64,000 nt of DNA from Salipiger mangrovisoli (GTDB lineage Bacteria; Pseudomonadota; Alphaproteobacteria; Rhodobacterales; Rhodobacteraceae). Below the pieces are notes generated by a model. It was given only the letters and a program-made list of their open reading frames with translations, made no database searches and was not told the origin of the DNA. Both the position numbers and the translations under genes were made by a program. The stretch covers positions 62,001 through 126,000 of the forward strand of contig NZ_JADFFK010000001.1 of the NCBI RefSeq assembly GCF_015223355.1, in the 5' to 3' direction. Shown in pieces: positions 26,803 to 37,193 of the stretch (the first letter of the stretch is position 1; each line of letters begins with the position of its first letter).

Positions 26803-28026
26803 TCACTCGGCGGGGCGCATGGCGCGGACCTCGTCATCCGAGGGCATGTAGGGCGTGGGGTCCTTGTACTCCCAGTCCACCATCACGCCGTCGCCCTCAT
26901 CGTTGAGCGCCGTGGTGCCGACAAAGGCGCCCAGCGTCGACTGGTTGTCGAGCGCCCGGTAGTGCAGCGGGCCGACGGGGGTATCGGGAATGTCCAGATC
27001 CTCGAAGGCGGCGCGGATCGCCTCGGTCTCGGTGCTGCCGGCGCGCTCGATGGCGGCGGCGACCGACAGGCCGGTCAGGTAGCCGACGTTGCTGCCGTTC
27101 TTCGGGGTTTCGCCGAACATCTCCTCATAGGCCGCGACGAAGGCACCGCCGGGAGTGCCCTCGGCAAAGTCGTACCAGGGGTAGCCGGTGACGACCCATC
27201 CCTCGGGGGCCTCCGCGCCCAGCGGCTCGAAATACTCCGGCTCGCCGGTCAGCAGTCCGTAGACGTCGCGCCCCTCGAACAGGCCGCGGTCGCCGCCCTC
27301 GCGCACCAGCTTGGCAAGGTCGGTGCCGAAGGTGACGTTGTAGATCGCGTCGGGCTTGGCGCGCTCGAGTGCCTGCACCTCGGCGCCGGCATCGATCTTG
27401 AACAGCGGCGGCCACTGCTCGGCGACGAATTCAACCTCGGGCTTGAGCCGCTTGAGGTTGGCCTTGAAGGCTTCGACCGCCTCGGTGCCATAGGCGTAGT
27501 TCGGGGCGATGGTGGCATAGCGGATGGCGTCGGTGGTGGCGGCCTTCTCGGCCAGCAGCGCCGCCTGCACCCAGGTCGAGGTGCGCAGGCGGAAGGTATA
27601 GGGGTTGCCCGAGCCCCAGACCAGCGTGTCCGCCAGCGGCTCGGAGGCAAGGTAGACGTAGTGCTTTTCGGCGGCAAAGGAGCTGATCGCGAGCCCGACG
27701 TTGCTGAGGATGGAGCCGGTGAGCATCACCGCGCCATCGCGGGTCATCAGCTCTTCGGCGATGCGCACCGCCTCGGCGGGATCGCCCTGGTCGTCGCGGA
27801 AGATGAACTCCAGCGGTCGGCCCAGCACGCCGCCGCCCGCGTTGATCTCGGAGACGGCAAGCTCGATGCCCTTGCGGTAGGGCTCGGCGAAGGCCGCAAG
27901 GCGCTTGAAGTGGTTGATCTCTCCGATCCGGATCGGCGCCTTTCCGGCGTCCTGGGCAAGAACGGCTGCCGGGACCAGCGCCAGCGCGGCGGCGGTGGCA
28001 AGAACGGTGCGTCGAAGCAGGGTCAT
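26803..28026 (-). CDS. Branched-chain-type ABC transporter substrate-binding protein
   Basis: A 407-aa periplasmic protein of the Leu/Ile/Val-binding family (periplasmic binding protein type 6). It has a Sec signal (TVLATAAALALVPAAVLAQ). The first domain runs from IRIGEINHFKRLAAF; the linking regions include GGGVLGRPLEFIFRDDQGDPAEAVRIAEELM, typical of the family. It heads the importer operon. The ligand is unknown; the family also covers urea, short-chain amides and aromatic acids. Confidence 0.9.
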   Translation of the reverse strand: MTLLRRTVLATAAALALVPAAVLAQDAGKAPIRIGEINHFKRLAAFAEPYRKGIELAVSEINAGGGVLGRPLEFIFRDDQGDPAEAVRIAEELMTRDGAVMLTGSILSNVGLAISSFAAEKHYVYLASEPLADTLVWGSGNPYTFRLRTSTWVQAALLAEKAATTDAIRYATIAPNYAYGTEAVEAFKANLKRLKPEVEFVAEQWPPLFKIDAGAEVQALERAKPDAIYNVTFGTDLAKLVREGGDRGLFEGRDVYGLLTGEPEYFEPLGAEAPEGWVVTGYPWYDFAEGTPGGAFVAAYEEMFGETPKNGSNVGYLTGLSVAAAIERAGSTETEAIRAAFEDLDIPDTPVGPLHYRALDNQSTLGAFVGTTALNDEGDGVMVDWEYKDPTPYMPSDDEVRAMRPAE

Positions 28027-28139
28027 CGCGGTGTCTTTCTCCTGTTGGGCGGTGCCGGAGGCAGACCGCTGCGACCCTCTTACGCTGGATCGGCCCCTCT
28101 TACCAAGGTGGTGCGCGGCAGTTTTCGGGGGGAACCGGT

Positions 28140-28204
28140 GCCGGGGGCGCTGCCCCCGCCGCGCGGGCGCGCGGCTCCCCCGGCGTATTTTTGAAGAGAA
28201 GAAG
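28140..28204 (+). repeat. Dispersed intergenic repeat, copy 1 (GC hairpins plus GTATTTTTGA..GAGAAGAAG tail)
   Basis: A G-run/C-run hairpin (CCGGGGG..CCCCCG), a GCGCG-rich middle, then CCCCCGGCGTATTTTTGA and AGAGAAGAAG. The same tail recurs at 49003-49028 and 52161-52188, and a degenerate full copy at 31580-31630. Confidence 0.6.
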
Positions 28205-28312
28205 CCCGCGGGGGTGCTCAGCGGGGGCGTTGCGCGAAGGGGCGCTTGGCGCTAGGACTGCGCGCCAAAGCGCGCCAAAAACCCGACCGCGCGAGACTTA
28301 GGAGAGACGATC

Positions 28313-29248
28313 ATGACGCGAGCTTTCATCTTCCCCGGTCAGGGGGCGCAGACCATCGGCATGGGCAAGGCGCTAGCCGAGGCCTACCCGGCGGCGAAAG
28401 CCGTCTTCGACGAGGTGGATGCGGCGCTTGGCGAGAGTCTCTCTGCGCTGATCTGGGAGGGCGACATCGAGACGCTGACCCTCACCGAGAACGCCCAGCC
28501 GGCGCTGATGGCGACCTCGCTTGCCGCCCTGCGCGCGCTCGAGGCCGAGGGCATCGAGATCGGCGCGGCCAGCTTCGTCGCCGGCCATTCGCTGGGCGAA
28601 TACTCGGCGCTGACCGCCGCCGGGGCGCTCAGCGTCAGCGATGCCGCGAAGCTGCTGCGCACCCGCGGCAAGGCCATGCAAGCGGCGGTGCCGGTGGGCG
28701 AGGGGGCGATGGCGGCGCTGCTCGGCCTCGACCTCGCGGGCGCCCGCGCCGTGGCCGAAGAGGCCGCGCAGGGCGAGGTCTGCGCCGCGGCGAATGACAA
28801 CGACCCGTCGCAGGTGGTGATCTCGGGCAGCAAGGGCGCGGTCGAACGCGCGCTCGACATCGCCAAGGCGAAGGGCGCCAAGCGCGCGCTGCTGCTGCCG
28901 GTGAGCGCGCCCTTCCACTGCGCCCTGATGGCCCCCGCCGCAGAGGTCATGGCCGGCGCGCTGGCCGAGGTCGAGATCAAGGCACCGAGCGTGCCGCTGG
29001 TCGCCAACGTCATCGCCGAGGCGGTCACCGATCCCGCGCGCATCCGCGCGCTGCTGGTCGAGCAGGTGACCGGCTCGGTGCGCTGGCGCGAGTCGGTGGA
29101 ATACATGGTGGCGCAGGGCGTCACCGAGTTCTGGGAAATCGGCGCAGGCAAGGCGCTCTCGGGCATGGTCAAGCGCATCGAACGCAGCGCCGTGCTGCGC
29201 AACGTTGGCGCCCCCGACGACGTCAAGGCAGCGCTCGAGGCGGTCTGA
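28313..29248 (+). CDS. fabD: Malonyl CoA-acyl carrier protein transacylase
   Basis: A 311-aa cytosolic enzyme that loads malonyl units onto ACP for fatty-acid synthesis. The FIFPGQGAQ N-terminus, the nucleophile elbow GHSLGEYSAL, the Arg in LRTRGKAMQ and the catalytic His in VSAPFHCALM are all present. Length is normal. GGAG lies 10 nt upstream of the ATG. It is followed by unrelated genes, so it is not in the usual fab cluster with fabG-acpP within this window. Confidence 0.96.
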   Translation: MTRAFIFPGQGAQTIGMGKALAEAYPAAKAVFDEVDAALGESLSALIWEGDIETLTLTENAQPALMATSLAALRALEAEGIEIGAASFVAGHSLGEYSALTAAGALSVSDAAKLLRTRGKAMQAAVPVGEGAMAALLGLDLAGARAVAEEAAQGEVCAAANDNDPSQVVISGSKGAVERALDIAKAKGAKRALLLPVSAPFHCALMAPAAEVMAGALAEVEIKAPSVPLVANVIAEAVTDPARIRALLVEQVTGSVRWRESVEYMVAQGVTEFWEIGAGKALSGMVKRIERSAVLRNVGAPDDVKAALEAV

Positions 29249-29432
29249 GCCGCGCCTTCGAGAGTCTCGCGTGACAAGGGGCGGTGCCATCCGGTGCCGC
29301 CCTTCGCGTCTCGAGGGGCGCAGCACGCCTTTCATTGTTCCGAAAATACGCAATCCGGCTTTTCCGCCCGCGCCGCGCGGGGGCAGAAGCCCGACCTTGA
29401 CGCCCCGCCCGACTCGCCGCAGTGTGCCCGAA

Positions 29433-31480
<2,048 letters not shown>

Positions 31481-31579
31481 CCGCGCAGCGCCGCCGAAAG
31501 GCCGGCGCAGGCGCATTCCGCGGGCTATGATCGCGGGCGCGGGGCAGGCAGGGTGAATCCCGCCGGCCTGCCCCGAGAG

Positions 31580-31630
31580 CCGGGGGCCTTGCCCCCGGAC
31601 CCCCAGGATATTGGGACCTAGAAGACGGGC
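31580..31630 (+). repeat. Dispersed intergenic repeat, copy 2 (degenerate)
   Basis: CCGGGGG-CCTTG-CCCCCGG perfect hairpin (31580-31598), then CCCCCAGGATATTGGGACCTAG and AAGAC, a diverged form of the tail in copy 1. It lies between the convergent thiC and dipeptidase genes and may act as their shared 3' element. Confidence 0.5.
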
Positions 31631-31666
31631 ATTCCGGCGCGGCCCCGAGAGGCTGCCGGCGCGGCC

Positions 31667-32728
31667 TCAGGCGCCCCAGGTCTTGCGCAGGACGCGCAGC
31701 CAATTGCCGTGGCAGAGCTTGTCCATCAGCGCGGCATCAACGCCATGGGCGGTCATTGCCGCGCGCAGCTTGGGCAGCCCGGCGATGTCGGTGATGCCCT
31801 CGGGCACGGTCGCGCCGTCGAAGTCCGAGCCGAAGCCGACCCGGTCCTCGCCGAGCTTCCCGATCAGGTGATCGAGGTGGCGCAGCACCACGTCGAGACC
31901 GCAGTCGCTGCCCATCCGCCCGTCCTCGCGCAGGAAGGCGGTGGCAAAGTTGATGCCGACCATGCCGTCGCTCTCGGCGATCATTGCCAGCTGCCGGTCG
32001 GTCAGGTTGCGGGCATGGGTGGTGACCGCATGGGCGTTGGAATGGGTGGCGACCAGTGGCGCGTCCGTCAGCGCGGCGACGTCGTCGACGCCTTTCTCGT
32101 TGAGGTGCGACAGGTCGATCATGATCTTCAGCGCGTTGCACTCCTTCACCAGCCGCTTGCCGGCCTCGGTCAGGCCCGCCCCGATGTCGGGCGTCGCGGG
32201 GAAGCGGAAGGGCACGCCGTTGCCGAAGATCGTCGGCCGCGACCAGACCGGGCCGAGCGAGCGCAGTCCGCGGGCGTGCAGCGCGTGCAGCTCTTCGAGG
32301 TTGGGGCCGATCGCCTCGGCGCCCTCGAGATGCAGCACGGCGGCCATCTTCGGTCCGGCGAGCGCGGCCTCGATCTCGGCCGCGGTGGTGCAGGGGGTGA
32401 TCGCCCCGGCGGCGGCCAGCGCCTCGAAGGCCTCGACGCCGCGCCAGGTGGTCTCCAACGCATCGAGCTGGGGGATCATCTCGGGCAGGGGCAGGTCGTA
32501 TTGCGGCTGGCTCATCGCCTGGTCCATGTCGACGCCGGGCGTGGCGGGGCTTGGCACGAAGATGGCGAAGAAACCACCGCCGAAACCGCCGGCGCGCGCG
32601 CGCGGCAGATCGATGTGACCGCTGCCGAGGCCGTTGGCCACGCCGCTTGCGGTGACCGCGCCGCCGAGCAGGCGCAGCAGAAGGTCATTGTGGCCGTCGA
32701 AGATGGGCGGGGTGGTGGCGAGCGTCAT
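31667..32728 (-). CDS. Membrane-dipeptidase family (M19) peptidase
   Basis: A 353-aa zinc-dependent dipeptidase of the renal-dipeptidase fold. Metal-ligand regions are visible: FDGHNDLLLRL (His-x-Asp), VLHLEGAEAI (bridging Glu), ATHSNAHAV (His), and FGSDFDGATVP near the C-terminus. It has no signal peptide, so it is cytosolic despite the family name. It probably hydrolyses L,D- or D-containing dipeptides. It follows the membrane-protein gene by 30 bp, suggesting a two-gene operon in which a transporter feeds the peptidase (inference). Confidence 0.88.
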   Translation of the reverse strand: MTLATTPPIFDGHNDLLLRLLGGAVTASGVANGLGSGHIDLPRARAGGFGGGFFAIFVPSPATPGVDMDQAMSQPQYDLPLPEMIPQLDALETTWRGVEAFEALAAAGAITPCTTAAEIEAALAGPKMAAVLHLEGAEAIGPNLEELHALHARGLRSLGPVWSRPTIFGNGVPFRFPATPDIGAGLTEAGKRLVKECNALKIMIDLSHLNEKGVDDVAALTDAPLVATHSNAHAVTTHARNLTDRQLAMIAESDGMVGINFATAFLREDGRMGSDCGLDVVLRHLDHLIGKLGEDRVGFGSDFDGATVPEGITDIAGLPKLRAAMTAHGVDAALMDKLCHGNWLRVLRKTWGA

Positions 32729-32758
32729 GCGGCGTCTTTCGATATGCAGTGAGCGGGA

Positions 32759-34162
32759 TCAGGTGAGCAGGTAGCCGAGGGCAAGCACCCAGGCCGAGAG
32801 CAGAAGCAGCAGGCACAGCATATAGCTGCCGTTCCAGCGCAGGCCGACATGGCGCGCGCTGACATTGCCGAAGCTGCCGGTGAGCAGCGTGGTGGCGGTG
32901 AAGGGTGAACTGACGCCGCCGAGCGCCCAGCCCGCGGTGATCGCGACCACGATGACCTCGGCGCGAACGCCCAGCTGATCGGCACTTGGCACCAGCGGGG
33001 CGATCAGCGTCACCGCCAGAATGGGGTTCATGCCGAGCTGCCCCAGCAGCGGGATGATCCAGACGAAGCTGACCAGCACCAGCGCCGGCGGCAGATCCTC
33101 GGGATGAAAGCCCGAGGACTTGACCAGCGGCGCCAGCAGCGGCGCGCCGATGGTGCCGATGAAGCCGGCCATCATCAGCAGCGTGACCTCGCCGCGGTAC
33201 GCGGGCAGCTCGCGGAAGACGAACTGGGCACTGCGGTTGCGCAGCGGTGCTCCGCCCTCGCGCTTTTGCAGCAGCGCCCAGCAGGTCGCCATGAGCGGCA
33301 CGATCAGCAGAACGATGGCGATGATGCGCAGCCCGGTGAGCGATTGCAGCACCAGCACCGAGACCCCGAGCAGGCCAAGCAGCACCAGCAGCGGCGTCAT
33401 CAGTGCCCAGCTGCCTTCGGGCGCGCTGCGCGGCACCGGCGGATGCGACAGCCGGGGTTTGAAGATCGTGTCCAGCGCCCAGCCGGTCAGGGTGATCAGC
33501 GCCGAGGTGCCGAGCGCCGGCAACACCACGGAGGCCCAGCTGGTGCCGGGGATCAGCGCCGTGGTGATGGCAACCGAGAAGGACATCGGCGACCACGGCA
33601 GCGAGGCGACGAAACCGCGCTGGATCGCCAGCAGCATGCGGCGGGTGCGGTGGCTGCGGATCTCGGCATCGGGCTCGTCCTGCGCGGCGGCGGTGGCGAG
33701 ACTGCCGAGCAGCGCGATGGCGCCATAGTTGAGCAACAGCGCAAAGGCCTGCCCGCCCAGGGTCAGGGCAATGTAGCGCCGGCCCGGCGGCTGCATGGCA
33801 AGGAAACTGCCCGCGGCGCGGATCGAGCTGGCCTGCTGCGCGGCGCTGCGCAGCGTCGCCAGCGCCGCGAAGAAGGCGGCGATGAAGGCGGCCGAGTGGA
33901 AGGCCTTGAGCAGCACCTCCTGCCAGGCCTCGACCCGCCAGATCAGCGCCAGGCCGAGCAGCACAGCCGTTGCCACGAAGAGCCTGCGTCCGGGCGCGAC
34001 CTGGAGCGTCAGAAGCCCCACCAGCAACGTCACCGCGGGCACCACGAGCCAGTCTAGCGGACCGGTGAGATGCCATTCCTGGACGATGACGAGGCAGGTG
34101 ATGAGGACCAACAGCAGGCCGGTCGGGGGTGCAAGGGCGGTGTGGGGCGCGGGTGGCGTCAT
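32759..34162 (-). CDS. Multi-pass membrane protein, transporter-like, specificity unknown
   Basis: A 467-aa integral membrane protein with about 11-12 hydrophobic segments and short loops. I do not recognise a named family with certainty. Features such as [18 protein letters not shown] and the late [19 protein letters not shown] resemble the ion-transporter superfamily (NhaD/CitM/DctM-like), where such Gly/Ser-rich re-entrant loops bind substrate. The start at 34162 ([15 protein letters not shown]) was chosen because the upstream frame is hydrophilic and overlaps a structured DNA element; it is not certain. It is co-oriented with the M19 peptidase 30 bp downstream. Confidence 0.65.
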   Translation of the reverse strand: MTPPAPHTALAPPTGLLLVLITCLVIVQEWHLTGPLDWLVVPAVTLLVGLLTLQVAPGRRLFVATAVLLGLALIWRVEAWQEVLLKAFHSAAFIAAFFAALATLRSAAQQASSIRAAGSFLAMQPPGRRYIALTLGGQAFALLLNYGAIALLGSLATAAAQDEPDAEIRSHRTRRMLLAIQRGFVASLPWSPMSFSVAITTALIPGTSWASVVLPALGTSALITLTGWALDTIFKPRLSHPPVPRSAPEGSWALMTPLLVLLGLLGVSVLVLQSLTGLRIIAIVLLIVPLMATCWALLQKREGGAPLRNRSAQFVFRELPAYRGEVTLLMMAGFIGTIGAPLLAPLVKSSGFHPEDLPPALVLVSFVWIIPLLGQLGMNPILAVTLIAPLVPSADQLGVRAEVIVVAITAGWALGGVSSPFTATTLLTGSFGNVSARHVGLRWNGSYMLCLLLLLSAWVLALGYLLT

Positions 34163-34233
34163 GGGCACGGTGCAGAATCCAGTCTCGTGCGGGCTTATGT
34201 CCGGACATAGACCATCCTTGGGGGACAAGGGCA

Positions 34234-34288
34234 ATGCCTCCGCGGGCACGAGGACGTGCCCGGCGCGCAGGGGCACCCCCGGAGGCAT
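34234..34288. other. Nested inverted repeats, possible structured RNA element
   Basis: Outer 9-bp perfect stem ATGCCTCCG (34234-34242) with CGGAGGCAT (34280-34288). It directly encloses a perfect 8-bp hairpin CGGGCACG-AGGA-CGTGCCCG (34243-34262) and a small GGGG-CA-CCCC hairpin (34270-34279). This is a three-way-junction layout in the divergent gap between the membrane-protein gene and phnC. It could be read from either strand. Confidence 0.45.
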
Positions 34289-34358
34289 GTCGCGGATTTC
34301 GGGGGCGTTTCGGGCAGAGGTTCGGGCGGAAGCCGCGGAGTTGACCGGCAATCCCGCC

Positions 34359-34376
34359 CGTCACGAAAGCTTCACC
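34359..34376 (+). promoter_or_regulatory. Pho-box-like direct repeat upstream of phnC
   Basis: CGTCACG-AAAG-CTTCACC: two 7-mers with 11-bp phase, 85 bp before phnC, followed in phase by GAAA-TGACATG. The layout matches the PhoB Pho box (7-4-7), and similar sites lie before phnG and phnM. It predicts induction under phosphate starvation. Confidence 0.6.
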
Positions 34377-34460
34377 GAAATGACATGCAACCGAATCTGT
34401 TGCGTCACAGCCTCGATACCCAGCGGGGCGAGAAGCCGCCTCGGACAGTCTGGGGGAACC

Positions 34461-35279
34461 ATGCTCACCGTCGAACATCTGACGAAGCGCTTCGGCGCCA
34501 ACACCGCCGTGGACAGGGCGAGCTTCACCGTCGACCGCCCGATGATGATCGGCATCATCGGCCGTTCCGGCGCGGGGAAATCGACCTTCCTGCGGATGAT
34601 GAACCGGCTCACCGACGCCACCGAGGGCCGGCTGCTCTTCGAGGGCCGCGACGTGCTGCAGCTGAAGGGCGCCGAGAAACGCGGCTGGCAGTCGGACTGC
34701 GCGATGATCTTCCAGCAGTTCAACCTGGTGCCGCGCATGGACGTGGTGTCGAACGTGCTGCACGGCACGCTCGCCCGGCGGGGCACGCTGGCGACGATGT
34801 TCAACCTCTACCCGCGCGAGGACATCCATCGCGCCATCGACATTCTCGAGCGGCTCGGCATCGCGGCCCATGCGGCGAAGCGCGCCGAGGCGCTCTCGGG
34901 CGGGCAGCAGCAGCGCGTCGCCATCGCCCGCGCGCTCATGCAGGACCCCAAGGTGATCCTCGCCGACGAGCCGATCGCCTCGCTCGATCCGATGAACGCC
35001 CAGCTGGTCATGGACAGCCTGCGCCGCATCCACGACGAGGACGGCCGCACGGTGATTGCCAACCTGCACACGCTCGATACCGCGCGGCGCTACTGCGACC
35101 GGGTCATCGGCATGCGCGACGGGCGCATCGTCTTCGACGGCACCCCGGCGCAGCTGACCACCGGCGTGGCCCGCGACATCTACGGGGCCGGCGCCGATTT
35201 TTCGGAAAATGCCACCTCCACCGAGATCCGTGACCCCGTGGCCACGGCAATCATTCGGGCTGCGGAAGTCGCGGTCTGA
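34461..35279 (+). CDS. phnC: Phosphonate ABC transporter ATP-binding protein
   Basis: A 272-aa ATPase driving phosphonate import: Walker [10 protein letters not shown], signature LSGGQQQRV, Walker [13 protein letters not shown], and the PhnC-typical [22 protein letters not shown]. The start [12 protein letters not shown] at 34461 follows GGGGGAACC; a much longer in-frame extension upstream is not protein-like. It is first gene of phnC-phnD-phnE-phnE2-acetyltransferase. Confidence 0.95.
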   Translation: MLTVEHLTKRFGANTAVDRASFTVDRPMMIGIIGRSGAGKSTFLRMMNRLTDATEGRLLFEGRDVLQLKGAEKRGWQSDCAMIFQQFNLVPRMDVVSNVLHGTLARRGTLATMFNLYPREDIHRAIDILERLGIAAHAAKRAEALSGGQQQRVAIARALMQDPKVILADEPIASLDPMNAQLVMDSLRRIHDEDGRTVIANLHTLDTARRYCDRVIGMRDGRIVFDGTPAQLTTGVARDIYGAGADFSENATSTEIRDPVATAIIRAAEVAV

Positions 35280-35327
35280 TCACCCGGACCCAACGGGACG
35301 GGTCCAAATCCACATGAGGGACAGAAG

Positions 35328-36227
35328 ATGAAGAAACTGATCGCGGCCGCTCTGGCCAGCACCCTGCTCGCGGGCGCAGCCCAGGCGCAGGAGATCACCG
35401 AGTTCCGCCTCGGCATCCTCGGCGGCGAAAACGCCCAGGACCGCATGACCTCGAACCAGTGCTTCGCCGACAAGATCGCCGAGGCGCTCGGCGTCGAGGT
35501 GAAGGTCTTCACCCCGGCTGACTACAACGGCGTGATGCAGGGCCTGCTCGGCGGCACCATCGACGCGGCCTGGATGGGCGCATCCTCTTATGCCGGCACC
35601 TATATTGCCGACCCCGAGGCGGTCGAGCCGGTGCTGGTCAAGCAGAACCTCGACGGCTCGATCGGCTACTACTCGATCGGTTTCGCCCGCGCCGACAGCG
35701 GCGTCACCTCGCTCGAGGATCTCAAGGGCAAGAAGTTCGGCTTCGGCGATCCGAACTCGACCTCGGGCTACCTGATCCCGTCGATCGAGATCGCCGCCGC
35801 GGGCTACGACATGACCCCCGGCGCCTACTTCGGCGACGTCGTCTTCACCGGCGGCCACGAGCAGACCATCGTCGCGGTGAACAACGGCGACGTCGATGGC
35901 GGCGTGACCTGGGCCGACGGCCAGGGCAACTGGGAAGACGGCTACAACTCTGGCGCGCTGCGCAAGGCGGTGGACGCGGGTCTCGTCGACATGAACGAGC
36001 TGGTGCAGATCTGGCAGTCGAACATCATCCCCGAAGGCCCCTTCGTCATCCGCAAGGCGCTGCCGCAGGACGTCAAGGATGCCGTCACCGAGCTGACCGC
36101 CAACCTCTGGGAAGAAGACCCCGACTGCGCCTACGGCGTGGCCGCGGGTGATGCCAAGGACTTCATCCCGGTGACCCACGCCGAGTACGAGTCGATCGTC
36201 GCGGCGCGCCAGTCCGTGTCGAACTGA
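35328..36227 (+). CDS. phnD: Phosphonate ABC transporter substrate-binding protein
   Basis: A 299-aa periplasmic protein with a Sec signal (MKKLIAAALASTLLAGAAQAQ). The PhnD pattern is clear: FRLGILGGENAQDRM, the AWMGASSYAG ligand loop, GDPNSTSGYLIP (the Ser-Thr-Ser phosphonate-binding segment) and a GGHEQTIVAVNNGDVDGGVTW block. It binds phosphonates such as 2-aminoethylphosphonate with high affinity in characterised homologues. GAGGGAC precedes the ATG. A terminator-like stem-loop follows the stop. Confidence 0.94.
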   Translation: MKKLIAAALASTLLAGAAQAQEITEFRLGILGGENAQDRMTSNQCFADKIAEALGVEVKVFTPADYNGVMQGLLGGTIDAAWMGASSYAGTYIADPEAVEPVLVKQNLDGSIGYYSIGFARADSGVTSLEDLKGKKFGFGDPNSTSGYLIPSIEIAAAGYDMTPGAYFGDVVFTGGHEQTIVAVNNGDVDGGVTWADGQGNWEDGYNSGALRKAVDAGLVDMNELVQIWQSNIIPEGPFVIRKALPQDVKDAVTELTANLWEEDPDCAYGVAAGDAKDFIPVTHAEYESIVAARQSVSN

Positions 36228-36239
36228 TCGCTTTCCATC

Positions 36240-36274
36240 GAGAGGTCCCGCCGGTGCGGGGCCTCTTCTTGTTT
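36240..36274 (+). terminator. Stem-loop with T-rich tail after phnD (attenuator-like)
   Basis: GAGAGGTCCCG-CCGGTG-CGGGGCCTCTTC with one G-U pair, then TTGTTT. It lies inside the operon, so it probably acts as a partial terminator lowering phnE expression relative to phnD. Confidence 0.55.
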
Positions 36275-36325
36275 GCGGCGGGGCGCCGTCCCGCCTGACA
36301 GGCCCGCCAAGCAGGACCAGAGCAG

Positions 36326-37192
36326 ATGACCCAGACCCCCGACGCCCCCCACGATCCGCGCGGCCACTACCTGGCCCTGATGGCGCAGCGGCGCCTCTAT
36401 GGCGGGATCACCCTCGCGCTTTTCGTGCTGCTGATGGTGTCGGGCTTCATGCTCGCCGATGAGCGCAACGCGGGCGGTTTCTGGAACGGCCTGCCGCAGG
36501 TCTTCGACTTTCCCGCCGACGTGCTTGCAGACACGCTGCCGAAGCTCGCCGCGCTGCCCGGACATTTCGTGACGTACTTCCCCGCGCTGGTCGAGACGAT
36601 CAACATCGCGGCGGTCTCGACGCTGCTTGGCGCCGTTGCGGCGATCGCGCTTTCGCTGCTTTCGACCCGCGGGCTGGCGCGCTGGCCTCGGTTGATCCCG
36701 GTGTTCCGACGGTTCATGGACATCCTGCGCGCCGTCCCAGAGATCGTCGTGGCGCTGGTGCTGATCTTCGTGCTGGGCGGCGGGCCGGTGCCCGCCATGC
36801 TGGCCATCGCGCTGCACACCGCCGGCGCGCTCGGCAAGCTGTTCTCGGAAGTCAACGAGAACGCCGACCTCAAACCCGTCGAGGGGCTCTCCTCGGTCGG
36901 GGCCAGCTGGCTGCAGAGCATGTGGCTGGGCGTGGTGCCGCAGGTCTCGCCCAACTACTTCAGCTACGCGCTGCTGCGCTTCGAGATCAACATCCGCGCC
37001 TCGGCCATCCTCGGCTTCGTCGGGGCGGGGGGGATCGGCTACGAGCTGCGCAACGCCATGGCCTGGGGCAAGGGCCGCTTCGACGAGGCGGCCGCGATCT
37101 TCCTGCTGCTCTTCCTGACCATCGTCGTCTTCGACCAGCTTTCGAGCCACGTGCGAAATGCGATGATCTCCTCCAAGAAAGGGGGCCACTGA
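36326..37192 (+). CDS. phnE: Phosphonate ABC transporter permease (PhnE1)
   Basis: A 288-aa inner-membrane permease with a first helix around residues 24-45 and the PhnE core: [75 protein letters not shown] (EAA loop) and GAGGIGYELRNAM. It is one base upstream of a second, longer permease; the two would form a heterodimeric channel. Confidence 0.94.
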   Translation: MTQTPDAPHDPRGHYLALMAQRRLYGGITLALFVLLMVSGFMLADERNAGGFWNGLPQVFDFPADVLADTLPKLAALPGHFVTYFPALVETINIAAVSTLLGAVAAIALSLLSTRGLARWPRLIPVFRRFMDILRAVPEIVVALVLIFVLGGGPVPAMLAIALHTAGALGKLFSEVNENADLKPVEGLSSVGASWLQSMWLGVVPQVSPNYFSYALLRFEINIRASAILGFVGAGGIGYELRNAMAWGKGRFDEAAAIFLLLFLTIVVFDQLSSHVRNAMISSKKGGH

Positions 37193-37193
37193 C

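Noticed and set aside
29249..29432. Possible small gene between fabD and the TPP riboswitch
   Set aside because: Short frames only, no ribosome binding site or conserved composition. An imperfect hairpin around 29278-29306 may be a fabD terminator but has no U-tract.
33795..34460. N-terminal extension of phnC in frame upstream of 34461
   Set aside because: It runs antisense through the membrane-protein gene and the Pho-box-like region; the ABC domain starts exactly at 34461 with a ribosome binding site.
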